Made by a program: the position numbers and the translations under genes | Source of the DNA: WYZ-LMO11 sp964617245 | Lineage (GTDB): Archaea > Thermoproteota > Methanomethylicia > Methanomethylicales > Methanomethylicaceae | Direction: 5' to 3' | Length of the DNA: 11,191 bases | Assembly: GCA_964617245.1 (NCBI GenBank) | Contig: CAZTWF010000041.1 | Coordinates: 1-11,191, forward strand | The notes under the pieces: model-generated | What the model was told of the DNA's origin: nothing | Database searches by the model: none | The model's input: the letters and a program-made list of their open reading frames with translations, nothing else | Shown: piece by piece, positions 1-6,756 of the stretch | Position numbering within the stretch: the first letter of the stretch is position 1 | Layout: every line of letters begins with the position of its first letter

Positions 1-2
1 TA

Positions 3-482
3 GAAAATGAAATAAAATCATATTTAAAATTTAGTGGTTCAAGAGGAATACAAATATGGGCTTCTTTTGATAATTCAAAAATTCCAGAATGTGATTTATT
101 TGCTACTTATAGATTAATAATTCAAAAAATACAAAAGAAAATTGAAGAAAGAATATCAAAATCTCAAGCTCCAGAAGAACTTTTACCTTTTATTAAAAAA
201 GGATTAACAACTTCTATTGTAGCAAAAAAAGAGGAAAGAAAATATAAGGTTTTATTAGATTGGAGTTCTATAAAGCCATATGGAGATGTAAGAGCTCCTT
301 ATAGTATACATTATAAAACAGGTCTTATTTCTTGTCCAATAGATCCAAATAAAATAATGGATTTTCAAATAGAATATGCAAAACCAGATAATATTTTGAA
401 TAATATAACTACAATATCAAAATATTTTGAAATAGAAAAATCAAATCCATTAAAATTATTAGGAGTTTTAAATATAATTTAA
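3..482 (+). CDS. Primase-like protein (archaeo-eukaryotic primase superfamily, PriS-like), C-terminal part
   Basis: The frame is open from the window edge, so the 5' end is missing and only the last 159 residues are seen. Two AEP hallmarks are visible. The first is FSGSRGIQIW, near residues 10-19 of the visible part, which matches the FSGxRGxHxW motif II of primase small subunits. The second is KVLLDWSS followed by RAPYSIHYKTGLISCPID, which matches motif III (an hD metal ligand) and the PxSxHxKTGxxSxPID segment that I recall from eukaryotic PRIM1. The family makes RNA or DNA primers or fills gaps, using two metal ions. The usual motif II histidine is glutamine here. The catalytic DxD motif I would lie upstream of the window, so activity cannot be judged. 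It could be the replicative PriS or a stand-alone repair AEP; a LigD-type polymerase domain is less likely given the PriS-like tail. The next gene starts 2 nt after the stop, suggesting co-transcription. Confidence 0.68.
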   Translation, partial: ENEIKSYLKFSGSRGIQIWASFDNSKIPECDLFATYRLIIQKIQKKIEERISKSQAPEELLPFIKKGLTTSIVAKKEERKYKVLLDWSSIKPYGDVRAPYSIHYKTGLISCPIDPNKIMDFQIEYAKPDNILNNITTISKYFEIEKSNPLKLLGVLNII

Positions 483-484
483 TT

Positions 485-1018
485 ATGATAGAAAAAATAA
501 TAGAATTTATTAGTAAAATAAAAGGTATTGAGGATATTATTTTATTAACAGAAGAACAAAAAAATGAAATAATGAAAATTGAAGAAAAAGCTGAAAAATC
601 AATGTTAATGGGTCTTATGCCAGGAATAAATCAAGGTGTTAGAGAAGCAATTTCTAGAAAATTTACACTTGCTGCAATAACAAATAATGATTTTGAATGG
701 CCAGAAAAAGGAACAGTAAAATTTGTTTTTGAAGGAAAAATAATAGGAGAAGATGTAAGAGGAGAAGAACTTGAAAAACTTAAAAAAGAAGGTAAAAAAG
801 TTATTGGAAATGTATTTGTATTATATGATGAAAAAAATTTAAGAAATGCTATACTTATTGTTTCTTCTTTAGAAGTTCCATGGATAAAAGAAATTCCCTA
901 TGTAAAAAATGTAGTTATTGGTAGTCCTTCACCTCCTACAGATCTTTATATTAAAAAAATAATGAATAAAAATGGAGAAGGAAAAGGAACTATAGTAATT
1001 GGTTTTGAAAAAGAATAA
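485..1018 (+). CDS. Uncharacterised 177-aa protein in the primase-like operon
   Basis: I do not recognise this family. The protein is soluble by appearance, with no signal peptide or membrane segment. The N-terminal third is helical and charged (residues 1-50). It is followed by a stretch with MGLMPGINQGVREAISRKF (41-59), then by alternating hydrophobic strands (for example 78-92, 106-116 and 121-129). Near the end is a proline-rich segment, VVIGSPSPPTDLYIKKI (142-158), that looks like a conserved loop. The ATG lies 2 nt after the primase-like stop and has no clear Shine-Dalgarno site, which fits translational coupling. The codon use and purine-rich strand match the neighbours, so it is a real gene rather than a shadow frame. 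Its position suggests a functional link with the primase-like protein or the corrinoid-like protein, but that is inference only. Confidence 0.8.
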   Translation: MIEKIIEFISKIKGIEDIILLTEEQKNEIMKIEEKAEKSMLMGLMPGINQGVREAISRKFTLAAITNNDFEWPEKGTVKFVFEGKIIGEDVRGEELEKLKKEGKKVIGNVFVLYDEKNLRNAILIVSSLEVPWIKEIPYVKNVVIGSPSPPTDLYIKKIMNKNGEGKGTIVIGFEKE

Positions 1019-1043
1019 AAATATTAAAATTATAAAAAATTCT

Positions 1044-1634
1044 ATGAGTAAAAATTTACTAGAAGAAATAAAATCTTTAATATTGTCTGGAGATAATAAG
1101 AAAATAATTGAAGTTATAAAAGAGGCATTAGAATATTACTCTATAGAAGATATTATAAATAAAGGAATTTTAGAAGCATGGAAGGAATTTTGTAAAATCT
1201 ATGAGAAAAATCCTATTGAAGCATTTAAAATTTGGGATATTTCATATTTAGCTACTAGAAAAGCATTAAAAACTATAGAATCTAATGTAAAGCCAGGAGA
1301 AAATATAGTTATTGTTGCAACTGCTAAAAATGAAGGTCATTTATTAATGAAAGAAATAATTATTACTTATATTAAATCCTTAGGATTTAATGTTATTTCT
1401 TCAAGAGGTATAAATATTAATGATTTGAAAAATCCATTAGTAAAATTCTTAGTATTATCTTGTATTGAAGATGAAACAGAAAAAGAACTTAAAGAAATTA
1501 TAGAAAAAGTAAGATCAATAAGATCTGATTTAAGAATAATTGCAGGAGGAAGAATTGCAGATAGAATAGGAGCAGATTATGTAGTATCTAATTTATCAGA
1601 ATTAAAAAATATTCTATTAGAAGGATTAAAATGA
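1044..1634 (+). CDS. Corrinoid (B12-binding) protein homologue with altered cobalamin motif
   Basis: The 196 residues have the two-part build of methyltransferase corrinoid proteins (MtaC/MtbC/MetH-like). A helical cap domain spans about 1-80 (MSKNLLEEIKSLILSGD, then EDIINKGILEAWKEF). A Rossmann-like B12-binding domain spans about 85-196. In the family, the lower ligand motif is DxHxxG. Here the aligned residues are E97-G-H99-L-L-M102: the cobalt-binding His is kept, Asp is Glu and Gly is Met. A Ser at 139 (LSC) sits at the usual SxL site, and GG168-169 with IGADYV (175-180) match the C-terminal nucleotide-loop pattern. The frame extends upstream to a TTG at 999, inside the previous gene. The ATG at 1044 is preferred because the family-like N-terminus begins there. 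No methyltransferase partner gene is nearby. It may bind a corrinoid in an unusual way, or may have lost binding and serve another role. Confidence 0.7.
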   Translation: MSKNLLEEIKSLILSGDNKKIIEVIKEALEYYSIEDIINKGILEAWKEFCKIYEKNPIEAFKIWDISYLATRKALKTIESNVKPGENIVIVATAKNEGHLLMKEIIITYIKSLGFNVISSRGININDLKNPLVKFLVLSCIEDETEKELKEIIEKVRSIRSDLRIIAGGRIADRIGADYVVSNLSELKNILLEGLK

Positions 1635-2194
1635 TTTTTCTTGGAATTGATCTAGCAGCATTAGAAAAAAGACCATCTGGTTATTGTATTTTAGAAAAAA
1701 TAAATAATGAAATTTTATGTAAAACTGGAATTATTAAAAAAGATAATGAAATAATTAAATTAGCTTATGAAAATAAACCAATAGTTATTTCAATAGATTC
1801 TCCATTATCTTTTTCTAAAAATGAAAAAGCATTTAGATTATGTGATATAGAAGCAAGAAAAAGAGGATTTATGGTTTTGCCATTAAATATGCCAAGTATG
1901 AAATTATTGACTATAAGAGGAATAAAAATAAAAGAAGAGTTAAATAAAATGGGATTTGAAGTAATAGAAGTATTTCCAACAGGTGCTTTTAAATCATTAA
2001 ATATTTCATTACCAAAAAAAGATTTTAATAAAACAATTGAAGATTTGAAAAAATTAGGTTTAAAATTTAATAAAGTTAAAACAATTCATGAATTAGATGC
2101 TATTATATCAGCTTATACTGCTTATAAATATTATAAAAAAGAAGTAATAATTCTAGGTAATCAAGAAGAAGGAACTATTGTTTTTCCTTTATAA
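1631..2194 (+). CDS. DUF429-like predicted nuclease with RNase H fold
   Basis: The 187 residues fit the DUF429/COG4923-type family, predicted to have an RNase H-like fold. The opening FLGIDLAALEKRPSGYCIL (3-21) gives strand 1 with Asp7. VISIDSPLSF (52-61) carries Asp56. FRLCDIEARKRG (68-79) and EVFPTGAF (113-120, Glu113) are family-type motifs. HELDAIISAYTAY (153-165) carries the C-terminal Asp156. These acidic residues sit where RNase H-fold enzymes bind metal, but no reaction is established for the family, so nuclease activity is only a prediction. The ATG overlaps the corrinoid-like stop as ATGA, with GGA a few bases upstream, so the two are very probably translated together. The last 34 bp overlap the 3' end of the opposing nth gene. 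Confidence 0.72.
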   Translation: MIFLGIDLAALEKRPSGYCILEKINNEILCKTGIIKKDNEIIKLAYENKPIVISIDSPLSFSKNEKAFRLCDIEARKRGFMVLPLNMPSMKLLTIRGIKIKEELNKMGFEVIEVFPTGAFKSLNISLPKKDFNKTIEDLKKLGLKFNKVKTIHELDAIISAYTAYKYYKKEVIILGNQEEGTIVFPL

Positions 2195-2862
2195 TATTTA
2201 CAAATATTATTTAAAATACATTCTTCACATTTTGGTTTTCTTGAATTACAAGTATATTTAGCTAAAAACCAAAATAATAACCAAATTTTTTCATCATCTT
2301 CTTCTAATGGTAAAAATTCTTTCAATGCTTTTTGAATTTCATTATAATTTGCTTTTTCATTAACTAATCCTAATCTTATTGCTATTCTTCTCATATGAGT
2401 ATCTACAACAAAATATTCCTTATGACCAAATAGACTACTCATTATTACATCTGCAGTTTTTTCTCCAATTCCTTCTATTTCTAAAAGTTTTTTTCTTATT
2501 TCTTCTTTTGAAAATGATAAAATTCTTTTTATATCTCCTTCATAATTTTCAATTATAAATTTAGAAACTTTTATTATTCTATTGGCTTTTATATTATGAA
2601 GACCTCCTGGCTTTATAACTTCACTTAATTCTTTAGGATCTAATTTACTTAAAGTAAAAGGATCAATAGAATAATGTTTTTTTAATGAAATATAAGCTCT
2701 TCTTGTATTATTATTTGATGTATTTTGTGATAGAATTGTAAAAATTAAATGTTTAAAAAGATCTGAAGAAATTTCTTTATAATTTAATTCTTCATCATCT
2801 TTCCACCAATATTTATAATATCTTTTTTCAAGTTCTTTTATTAATTCCTTAGGAAATTTCAT
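2161..2862 (-). CDS. nth: Endonuclease III, DNA glycosylase/AP lyase
   Basis: The 233 residues, near the usual 210-230 of the family, form a bifunctional glycosylase/AP lyase of base excision repair that removes oxidised pyrimidines. The helix-hairpin-helix is LLEIEGIGEKTADVI (126-140), with the catalytic Schiff-base lysine at Lys135. The catalytic Asp is Asp154 in FVVDTHMRRIAIRLG. The [4Fe-4S] loop is complete at Cys205, Cys212, Cys215 and Cys221, the C-x6-C-x2-C-x5-C spacing of the family. LFKHLIFTILSQNTSN (35-50) is the typical N-terminal helix. The ATG at 2862 is the natural start, with a TATA-like element about 25 bp upstream that would give a leaderless mRNA. The gene is monocistronic on the minus strand and its 3' end runs into the DUF429 gene. 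Confidence 0.95.
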   Translation of the reverse strand: MKFPKELIKELEKRYYKYWWKDDEELNYKEISSDLFKHLIFTILSQNTSNNNTRRAYISLKKHYSIDPFTLSKLDPKELSEVIKPGGLHNIKANRIIKVSKFIIENYEGDIKRILSFSKEEIRKKLLEIEGIGEKTADVIMSSLFGHKEYFVVDTHMRRIAIRLGLVNEKANYNEIQKALKEFLPLEEDDEKIWLLFWFLAKYTCNSRKPKCEECILNNICKYYKGKTIVPSS

Positions 2863-2881
2863 AAAATTTTATTAATATTAA

Positions 2882-2893
2882 TTATATTTATTT
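2882..2893 (-). promoter_or_regulatory. TATA-like element for nth
   Basis: On the minus strand this reads AAATAAATATAA, 20-31 bases ahead of the nth ATG. That is the archaeal TATA spacing for a leaderless or nearly leaderless transcript. The whole 2863-2939 spacer is extremely AT-rich, so a chance match is possible. Confidence 0.4.
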
Positions 2894-2907
2894 TTTAAGA
2901 AAAATCA

Positions 2908-2919
2908 TTAATAAAAATT
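2908..2919 (+). promoter_or_regulatory. TATA-like element for the acylphosphatase gene
   Basis: The plus strand reads ATTAATAAAAAT, centred about 26 bp before 2940. Transcription would then begin at about 2939-2940. That gives either a leaderless mRNA from the ATG at 2940 or a leader of about 10 nt ahead of the ATG at 2949. The surrounding sequence is almost pure A/T, which limits confidence. Confidence 0.35.
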
Positions 2920-2948
2920 CATTAATTACTTATTAAGAGATGATAAAA

Positions 2949-3236
2949 ATGAAGATAAGAGCACATGTTTTTATAAGTGGAAAAGTTCAAGGAGTATTCT
3001 TTAGAGCATGGACTGAGGAGGAAGCAATAAAAAGAGGATTAAATGGATGGGTAAGAAATTTAGCAGATGGTAGAGTAGAAGCTATTTTTGAAGGTGAAAA
3101 AGAAGCTGTAGAAGATATGATAAGATTATGTTGGATTGGACCTCCAGGAGCAAAAGTAAAAGATGTTAAAGTAATTTATGAAGATTATAAAGGAGAATTT
3201 CAAGATTTTAGAATAATCTATGGTTTACATAAATGA
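2949..3236 (+). CDS. acyP: Acylphosphatase
   Basis: This is a small (95 aa) single-domain alpha/beta enzyme that hydrolyses acyl phosphates such as carbamoyl or acetyl phosphate in the cytoplasm. Both catalytic elements are present. The phosphate-binding loop is GKVQGVFFR (11-19), with the essential Arg19. The strand GWVRN (32-36) carries the essential Asn36. The GxVEAIFEGEKEAVEDMI run and the GPPGAKVKDVKV segment are typical of archaeal members. An ATG also exists at 2940, adding three residues. The ATG at 2949 is preferred because archaeal homologues begin close to M-x-x-RAHVF and because GAGATGAT just upstream resembles a Shine-Dalgarno site. The gene stands alone between divergent nth and the convergent kinase gene, whose stop is 4 nt away. 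Confidence 0.93.
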   Translation: MKIRAHVFISGKVQGVFFRAWTEEEAIKRGLNGWVRNLADGRVEAIFEGEKEAVEDMIRLCWIGPPGAKVKDVKVIYEDYKGEFQDFRIIYGLHK

Positions 3237-3240
3237 TTAT

Positions 3241-4161
3241 TTAAATTATATCAGTTAATCTTAATTGTCTTCCTTTTTCTTTTAATGCTACTATAAATTC
3301 ATAAGCTTCTTCAATACTATCAAATCTTAAATTCTTTATTTTTTCAAAATTCCAACCAGTACATTTTATAGCAGAAATAAATGAAGCATAACCTATAGCT
3401 TTTCTCCAATCTTTACATTTTATATATGATGCAAGAAAGCTTCCAGCCCATGTATCTCCTGCACCTGTAACATCTACTAGTAAATTTTTTGTAATTGCAG
3501 TCATAGCTGGAATAAATTCTATTCCTTTTTCTGAATTTATTATTGTTCCAATTTCTCCTAAAGTTAAAACTATTAATTTTGATTTAATTTTCTTTAGGGC
3601 TTCAGATATTGTTTCCATTCCTATTAAAGCACGAAGTTCTTTTTCATTTAATATAAATATATCTGATAAATTAGCAGCATTAAGAATACAATTTCTATTT
3701 ATAGATTTATTAAAATAATGTATAGAAGAATTAAGTGATATAATTATATTAGGAAATTGTTTTTTAATTTCTCTTATCATTTTTTCTACTTTAGGAGGAT
3801 TCATTGGTGCAATATGAATTGCTTTTATATTTCCTCTAATAACTTTAATTAATTCTTTTGTTGTTATTTTTGCTCCTGCACCAATTATTACTTCTTTATA
3901 TTTTGGATTCCAATTCTTATCATAAACTATAAAAAATTTTGTACTTTCACTTTTTACTCTTTTTATTATAGGATATTCAAAATCAAAAACTTCTCTAAAT
4001 TTATAATCTCTTCCTATAGCAGAAAAAATAGCAATATCTTTACAAATAGTCTTAGCTCCCATAGCAGCATATAATGCTCCTCCTCCTGGCTGTATTACTT
4101 CTCCATGGATATTCTTTATTTTATCTATAGAGACATGACCAACGAAAAGAATTTCTGTCAC
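3241..4161 (-). CDS. PfkB-family carbohydrate/nucleoside kinase
   Basis: The 306 residues, usual for the ribokinase/PfkB family, make a cytoplasmic ATP-dependent kinase of a sugar, nucleoside or polyol. The N-terminal substrate-side motif is PGGGALYAAMGA (25-36). The ATP-side signature is LLVDVTGAGDTWAGSFLAS (227-245), with the anion-hole GAGD and catalytic base Asp236. FILNEKELRAL (169-179) and LTLGEIGTII (199-208) are the usual internal motifs. The substrate cannot be told from the sequence, because PfkB members are diverse. The start is a GTG at 4161; an ATG at 4163 is out of frame. A TATA-like TTATATAT lies about 25 bp upstream, so the mRNA is probably leaderless. The gene is transcribed away from nurA, sharing a short intergenic region. 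Confidence 0.9.
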   Translation of the reverse strand: MTEILFVGHVSIDKIKNIHGEVIQPGGGALYAAMGAKTICKDIAIFSAIGRDYKFREVFDFEYPIIKRVKSESTKFFIVYDKNWNPKYKEVIIGAGAKITTKELIKVIRGNIKAIHIAPMNPPKVEKMIREIKKQFPNIIISLNSSIHYFNKSINRNCILNAANLSDIFILNEKELRALIGMETISEALKKIKSKLIVLTLGEIGTIINSEKGIEFIPAMTAITKNLLVDVTGAGDTWAGSFLASYIKCKDWRKAIGYASFISAIKCTGWNFEKIKNLRFDSIEEAYEFIVALKEKGRQLRLTDII

Positions 4162-4180
4162 ATCTTATTCATAAATTTTT

Positions 4181-4190
4181 GAATATATAA
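4181..4190 (-). promoter_or_regulatory. TATA box for the PfkB kinase gene, within the shared divergent region
   Basis: The plus strand reads GAATATATAA, so the minus strand reads TTATATATTC, centred about 25 bp before the kinase GTG. That is a good fit for a leaderless archaeal promoter. The element is nearly symmetric. For the plus-strand nurA gene it would place transcription near 4211, after the TTG candidates, so nurA more likely uses the ATAAATTTTT element near 4171-4180. Confidence 0.5.
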
Positions 4191-4194
4191 GAGA

Positions 4195-5238
4195 TTGGGG
4201 GTCTACTTGAAAGAATTTCTATATTCAACTACAAAATTATTAAAAGAATTATTATACTTTCCTGAGGCTACAAAAGCTTATGGATTTAATGAAATAATAG
4301 ATATTAATTCAATAAAAGAAATTAATGAATCTTATGAAGAAAAAATTTCTGCTATAGATGGAGGTACAAGTGAAATAATAAGACTTCCAACATTTTCTAT
4401 TGTATTGAATAGAATATATTGTAATTGTTTTATTGGAATGAAAAAATTAGATTATTTTGATAGATGTACATTTATTTCATTAACAAGAATGATAAATAAT
4501 AATGGAAGAATATTCTATGAAACAAAAATTCTTCATTTTATTGAAGGAAAATTAAATATTAAATTTCCCATAGTAGATTCTTATTCAGAAGAAATGAGAA
4601 TAGGTAAGAATAGAGGAGATATATCAAGAGTTATATCTATGGCAAGAAGATTTGGAGAATGGGAATTTGTAAGAAATGCTTTAAAATCTGGAGCAAAAAT
4701 TATACTAATGGATGGTTCTCTTCAAACATCATTTCCTAATGAAAGTGAATTTGTAAAACAAATTTATAATGAAGTTGAAAAAAATAATTCAATAATAGCT
4801 GGCTTATCAAAAACTTCAACAATTTTTACAGAAAATGGTCTTCCAATTTCTGGATTTTTAGAATATTTAGGAAGAAAAAAAGGAATTTCAAAATGGGCAG
4901 TAAAAATAGGTAAATCTGAAGAATGGACAAATAAAGCATTAATATATTTTGTAAAACTTCATGAAAATTCAGATAGATGTTATAGACTTGATATTTATGA
5001 AAATACAAGTGAAGAAGATATTGAAAGATTATTATCATCTTTAGTTTTAAATTCAAAATATTTTGCTTATCCAGGCTATCCATATGCTTTAATAGATGCT
5101 CATAATCTTGCTAGAGTTGGAAGAGATGAAGCAATATACATAAGAAATTTAATTTTTGATTTATTAGATATAGAAGATATAAGAAAAATAGAAAATTCTG
5201 AACAAATAGCTCATAAAATATTAGATGAGTTGGGTTAA
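4195..5238 (+). CDS. nurA: NurA 5'-3' nuclease of the HerA-NurA resection complex
   Basis: The 347 residues match NurA, the RNase H-like nuclease that works inside the HerA translocase to resect DNA ends to 3' overhangs. Seen motifs, numbered from the TTG at 4195: SAIDGGTSEI with Asp55 (metal-binding motif I); IILMDGSLQTSF with Asp173; the GLSKTS segment (203-208); and the C-terminal GYPYALIDAHNLARV (294-308) with His303. The order and spacing fit the family. No ATG lies near the start. TTG at 4195 gives the longest form. A second TTG at 4207 is 5 nt after GGGGG (4197-4201), a Shine-Dalgarno-like run, and may be the true start, four residues shorter. It heads the nurA-herA-mre11-rad50 operon, and herA begins inside its last 14 bases. 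Confidence 0.93.
   Translation: MGVYLKEFLYSTTKLLKELLYFPEATKAYGFNEIIDINSIKEINESYEEKISAIDGGTSEIIRLPTFSIVLNRIYCNCFIGMKKLDYFDRCTFISLTRMINNNGRIFYETKILHFIEGKLNIKFPIVDSYSEEMRIGKNRGDISRVISMARRFGEWEFVRNALKSGAKIILMDGSLQTSFPNESEFVKQIYNEVEKNNSIIAGLSKTSTIFTENGLPISGFLEYLGRKKGISKWAVKIGKSEEWTNKALIYFVKLHENSDRCYRLDIYENTSEEDIERLLSSLVLNSKYFAYPGYPYALIDAHNLARVGRDEAIYIRNLIFDLLDIEDIRKIENSEQIAHKILDELG
4197..4201 (+). promoter_or_regulatory. Shine-Dalgarno-like GGGGG before the alternative nurA start
   Basis: GGGGGT resembles the archaeal GGAGGT site and ends 5 nt before TTG 4207. It is a conspicuous G run in very AT-rich DNA. If used, NurA starts at 4207. Confidence 0.4.
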
Positions 5239-6748
5239 TATGACAATAGTTGGTTCAATTGTTGAAGGAAATAGTAAATATTTAATAATGAGAGAAAGAA
5301 AAGGAGTAGATTTAGAATTAGGAGAACTTGTAATTATAGATGATGAAAAGAGAAAATACATTTGTATGGTTTATAATATTGAATATGGAGTTCTTTTAGA
5401 ACATGGAAGATTATATACAAGTGCAGGAACAATTATTGAAAAGACAAATCCAAAATTAGAATTTCCTAATGATGATTTGAGAATATTTCGTAAAATCTAT
5501 TTAAAACCATTAATAGAAATCTATAATGGAAAATATAGAAGTCCAATATCTATACCAAGGCTTTTCTCTAATGTAAAGAGAATAGAAAAAGAAGATCTCT
5601 TCTTTATAAAAGAACCTGATACAAAAGTATTTTTAGGAAAAATAAGAAGTGGAGGAAGAGTATTAGATTTTAATTATTATATGAATGGAGAAGAAATGAT
5701 TTCTCATCATACTATAATAGCTGCTCAAACTGGAAGAGGAAAATCAAATCTAGTAAAAGTAATGCTTTGGGAAATAATGAATCATGGAAAATTTGGAATT
5801 TTATTACTTGATGTTCATAATGAATATTTTGGTATAGGAAGTAATAAAGGCCTTAAAGATCATCCTAATGCAGATAGATATCTACTTTATTATTCTAAAA
5901 ATCCTCCTCCAGGTCATAAGAAATTAAAAGTAAGTCTAACATCTATTGAACCTGAAGATCTTTTTGGAATTATTGAACTTACAGAAGCTCAAAAAGAAGC
6001 TATTAGTATTTGTAAAAGACGATATAAAGAAGAATGGATAAAAGAACTTATGTGTAAAGAAATTGATAATGTAGCACAATCTACCTTGAGATCATTAAGA
6101 AGAAAAATAGGAAATTTATTTAGAATAAGAATTTCAGATCATGGAGAACCATATTGTGAAGATGAAATTTTCAATTTTGAAAGAATTGGAGAAAAAACAA
6201 TATTTGATATTGCAAATGCTCTTGAAAATGGAAGAATTGTTATAATTGATGGTTCTTCAATTCCAGATGAAACTGGATTAGTAATAATGAGTGCAATAAT
6301 GAGAGAAGTTTTTAGAAGATATGAAAATTATAAAGATCAAGGAATATTAAAAGATAAAGTACAAATTGGTGTAGTTCTTGAAGAAGCTCCAAGAATATTA
6401 GGAGAACTTTATGATAAAAATATATTTGGAAGAATTGCAAGAGAAGGTAGAAAATTTAAAATTGGATTAATAGCAGTAACACAAATGGCATCTGAAATAC
6501 CTGATGAAATTTTAGCAAATATTGGAACTAAAATAATAATGGGAAATGAAATGAAAAAAGAAAGATTAAAATTAATAGAAAATTCACCTCAAGATTTATC
6601 TGATTATGATTATATAATTGCAGGATTGGAAAAAGGAGAAAGTATTGTAAGCTCAATATTTACAAAATTTCCAGTTCCAATTTATACACCTTTATTTGAT
6701 GATATTGTAAAAAGTGAAAAAGAAAAATCTGAAATAGTTATATTTTAG
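5225..6748 (+). CDS. herA: HerA, bipolar DNA translocase/ATPase
   Basis: The 507 residues are the usual size for archaeal HerA, a hexameric FtsK/HerA-class ATPase that pumps DNA into NurA next to Mre11-Rad50. An N-terminal beta-barrel (HAS) domain spans about 5-100. The Walker A is AAQTGRGKSNL (166-176, Lys173). LLLDVHNEY (193-201) is the typical HerA motif after it. The Walker B is GVVLEEAPRIL (382-392), with the catalytic Glu in Glu386-Glu387. FGRIAREGRKF (401-411) holds the candidate arginine finger, and GLIAVTQ (414-420) is the sensor-like strand. The ATG at 5225 overlaps nurA by 14 bp. A second in-frame ATG at 5240 sits 5 nt after GGG and just past the nurA stop, and is an equally good start, five residues shorter. 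Confidence 0.95.
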   Translation: MSWVNMTIVGSIVEGNSKYLIMRERKGVDLELGELVIIDDEKRKYICMVYNIEYGVLLEHGRLYTSAGTIIEKTNPKLEFPNDDLRIFRKIYLKPLIEIYNGKYRSPISIPRLFSNVKRIEKEDLFFIKEPDTKVFLGKIRSGGRVLDFNYYMNGEEMISHHTIIAAQTGRGKSNLVKVMLWEIMNHGKFGILLLDVHNEYFGIGSNKGLKDHPNADRYLLYYSKNPPPGHKKLKVSLTSIEPEDLFGIIELTEAQKEAISICKRRYKEEWIKELMCKEIDNVAQSTLRSLRRKIGNLFRIRISDHGEPYCEDEIFNFERIGEKTIFDIANALENGRIVIIDGSSIPDETGLVIMSAIMREVFRRYENYKDQGILKDKVQIGVVLEEAPRILGELYDKNIFGRIAREGRKFKIGLIAVTQMASEIPDEILANIGTKIIMGNEMKKERLKLIENSPQDLSDYDYIIAGLEKGESIVSSIFTKFPVPIYTPLFDDIVKSEKEKSEIVIF

Positions 6749-6752
6749 GTGA
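6748..6752 (+). promoter_or_regulatory. Shine-Dalgarno site GGTGA for mre11
   Basis: GGTGA begins on the last base of the herA TAG stop and ends 4 nt before the mre11 ATG. It matches the archaeal 16S 3' tail and supports the ATG at 6757. Confidence 0.7.
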
Positions 6753-6756
6753 AAAA

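Noticed and set aside
3..482. LigD-type polymerase domain as the identity of the first gene
   Set aside because: The tail KTGLISCPIDPNKI and the FSG-RG--IW motif read more like primase small subunits, and no ligase or phosphoesterase domain follows.
999..1043. Upstream TTG extension of the corrinoid-like protein
   Set aside because: It would overlap the previous gene by 20 bp and add a Lys/Asn/Ile-rich stretch. The ATG at 1044 begins the family-like N-terminus.
2863..2939. Possible RNA gene or origin in the AT-rich spacer before the acylphosphatase gene
   Set aside because: It is only 77 bp of nearly pure A/T with no stable hairpin or repeat visible; divergent promoters are enough to explain it.
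4826..5083. 85-codon open frame on the minus strand inside nurA
   Set aside because: The product is a low-complexity Leu/Ile/Phe-rich translation, typical of the antisense of A-rich coding DNA. NurA motifs continue through this stretch on the plus strand.
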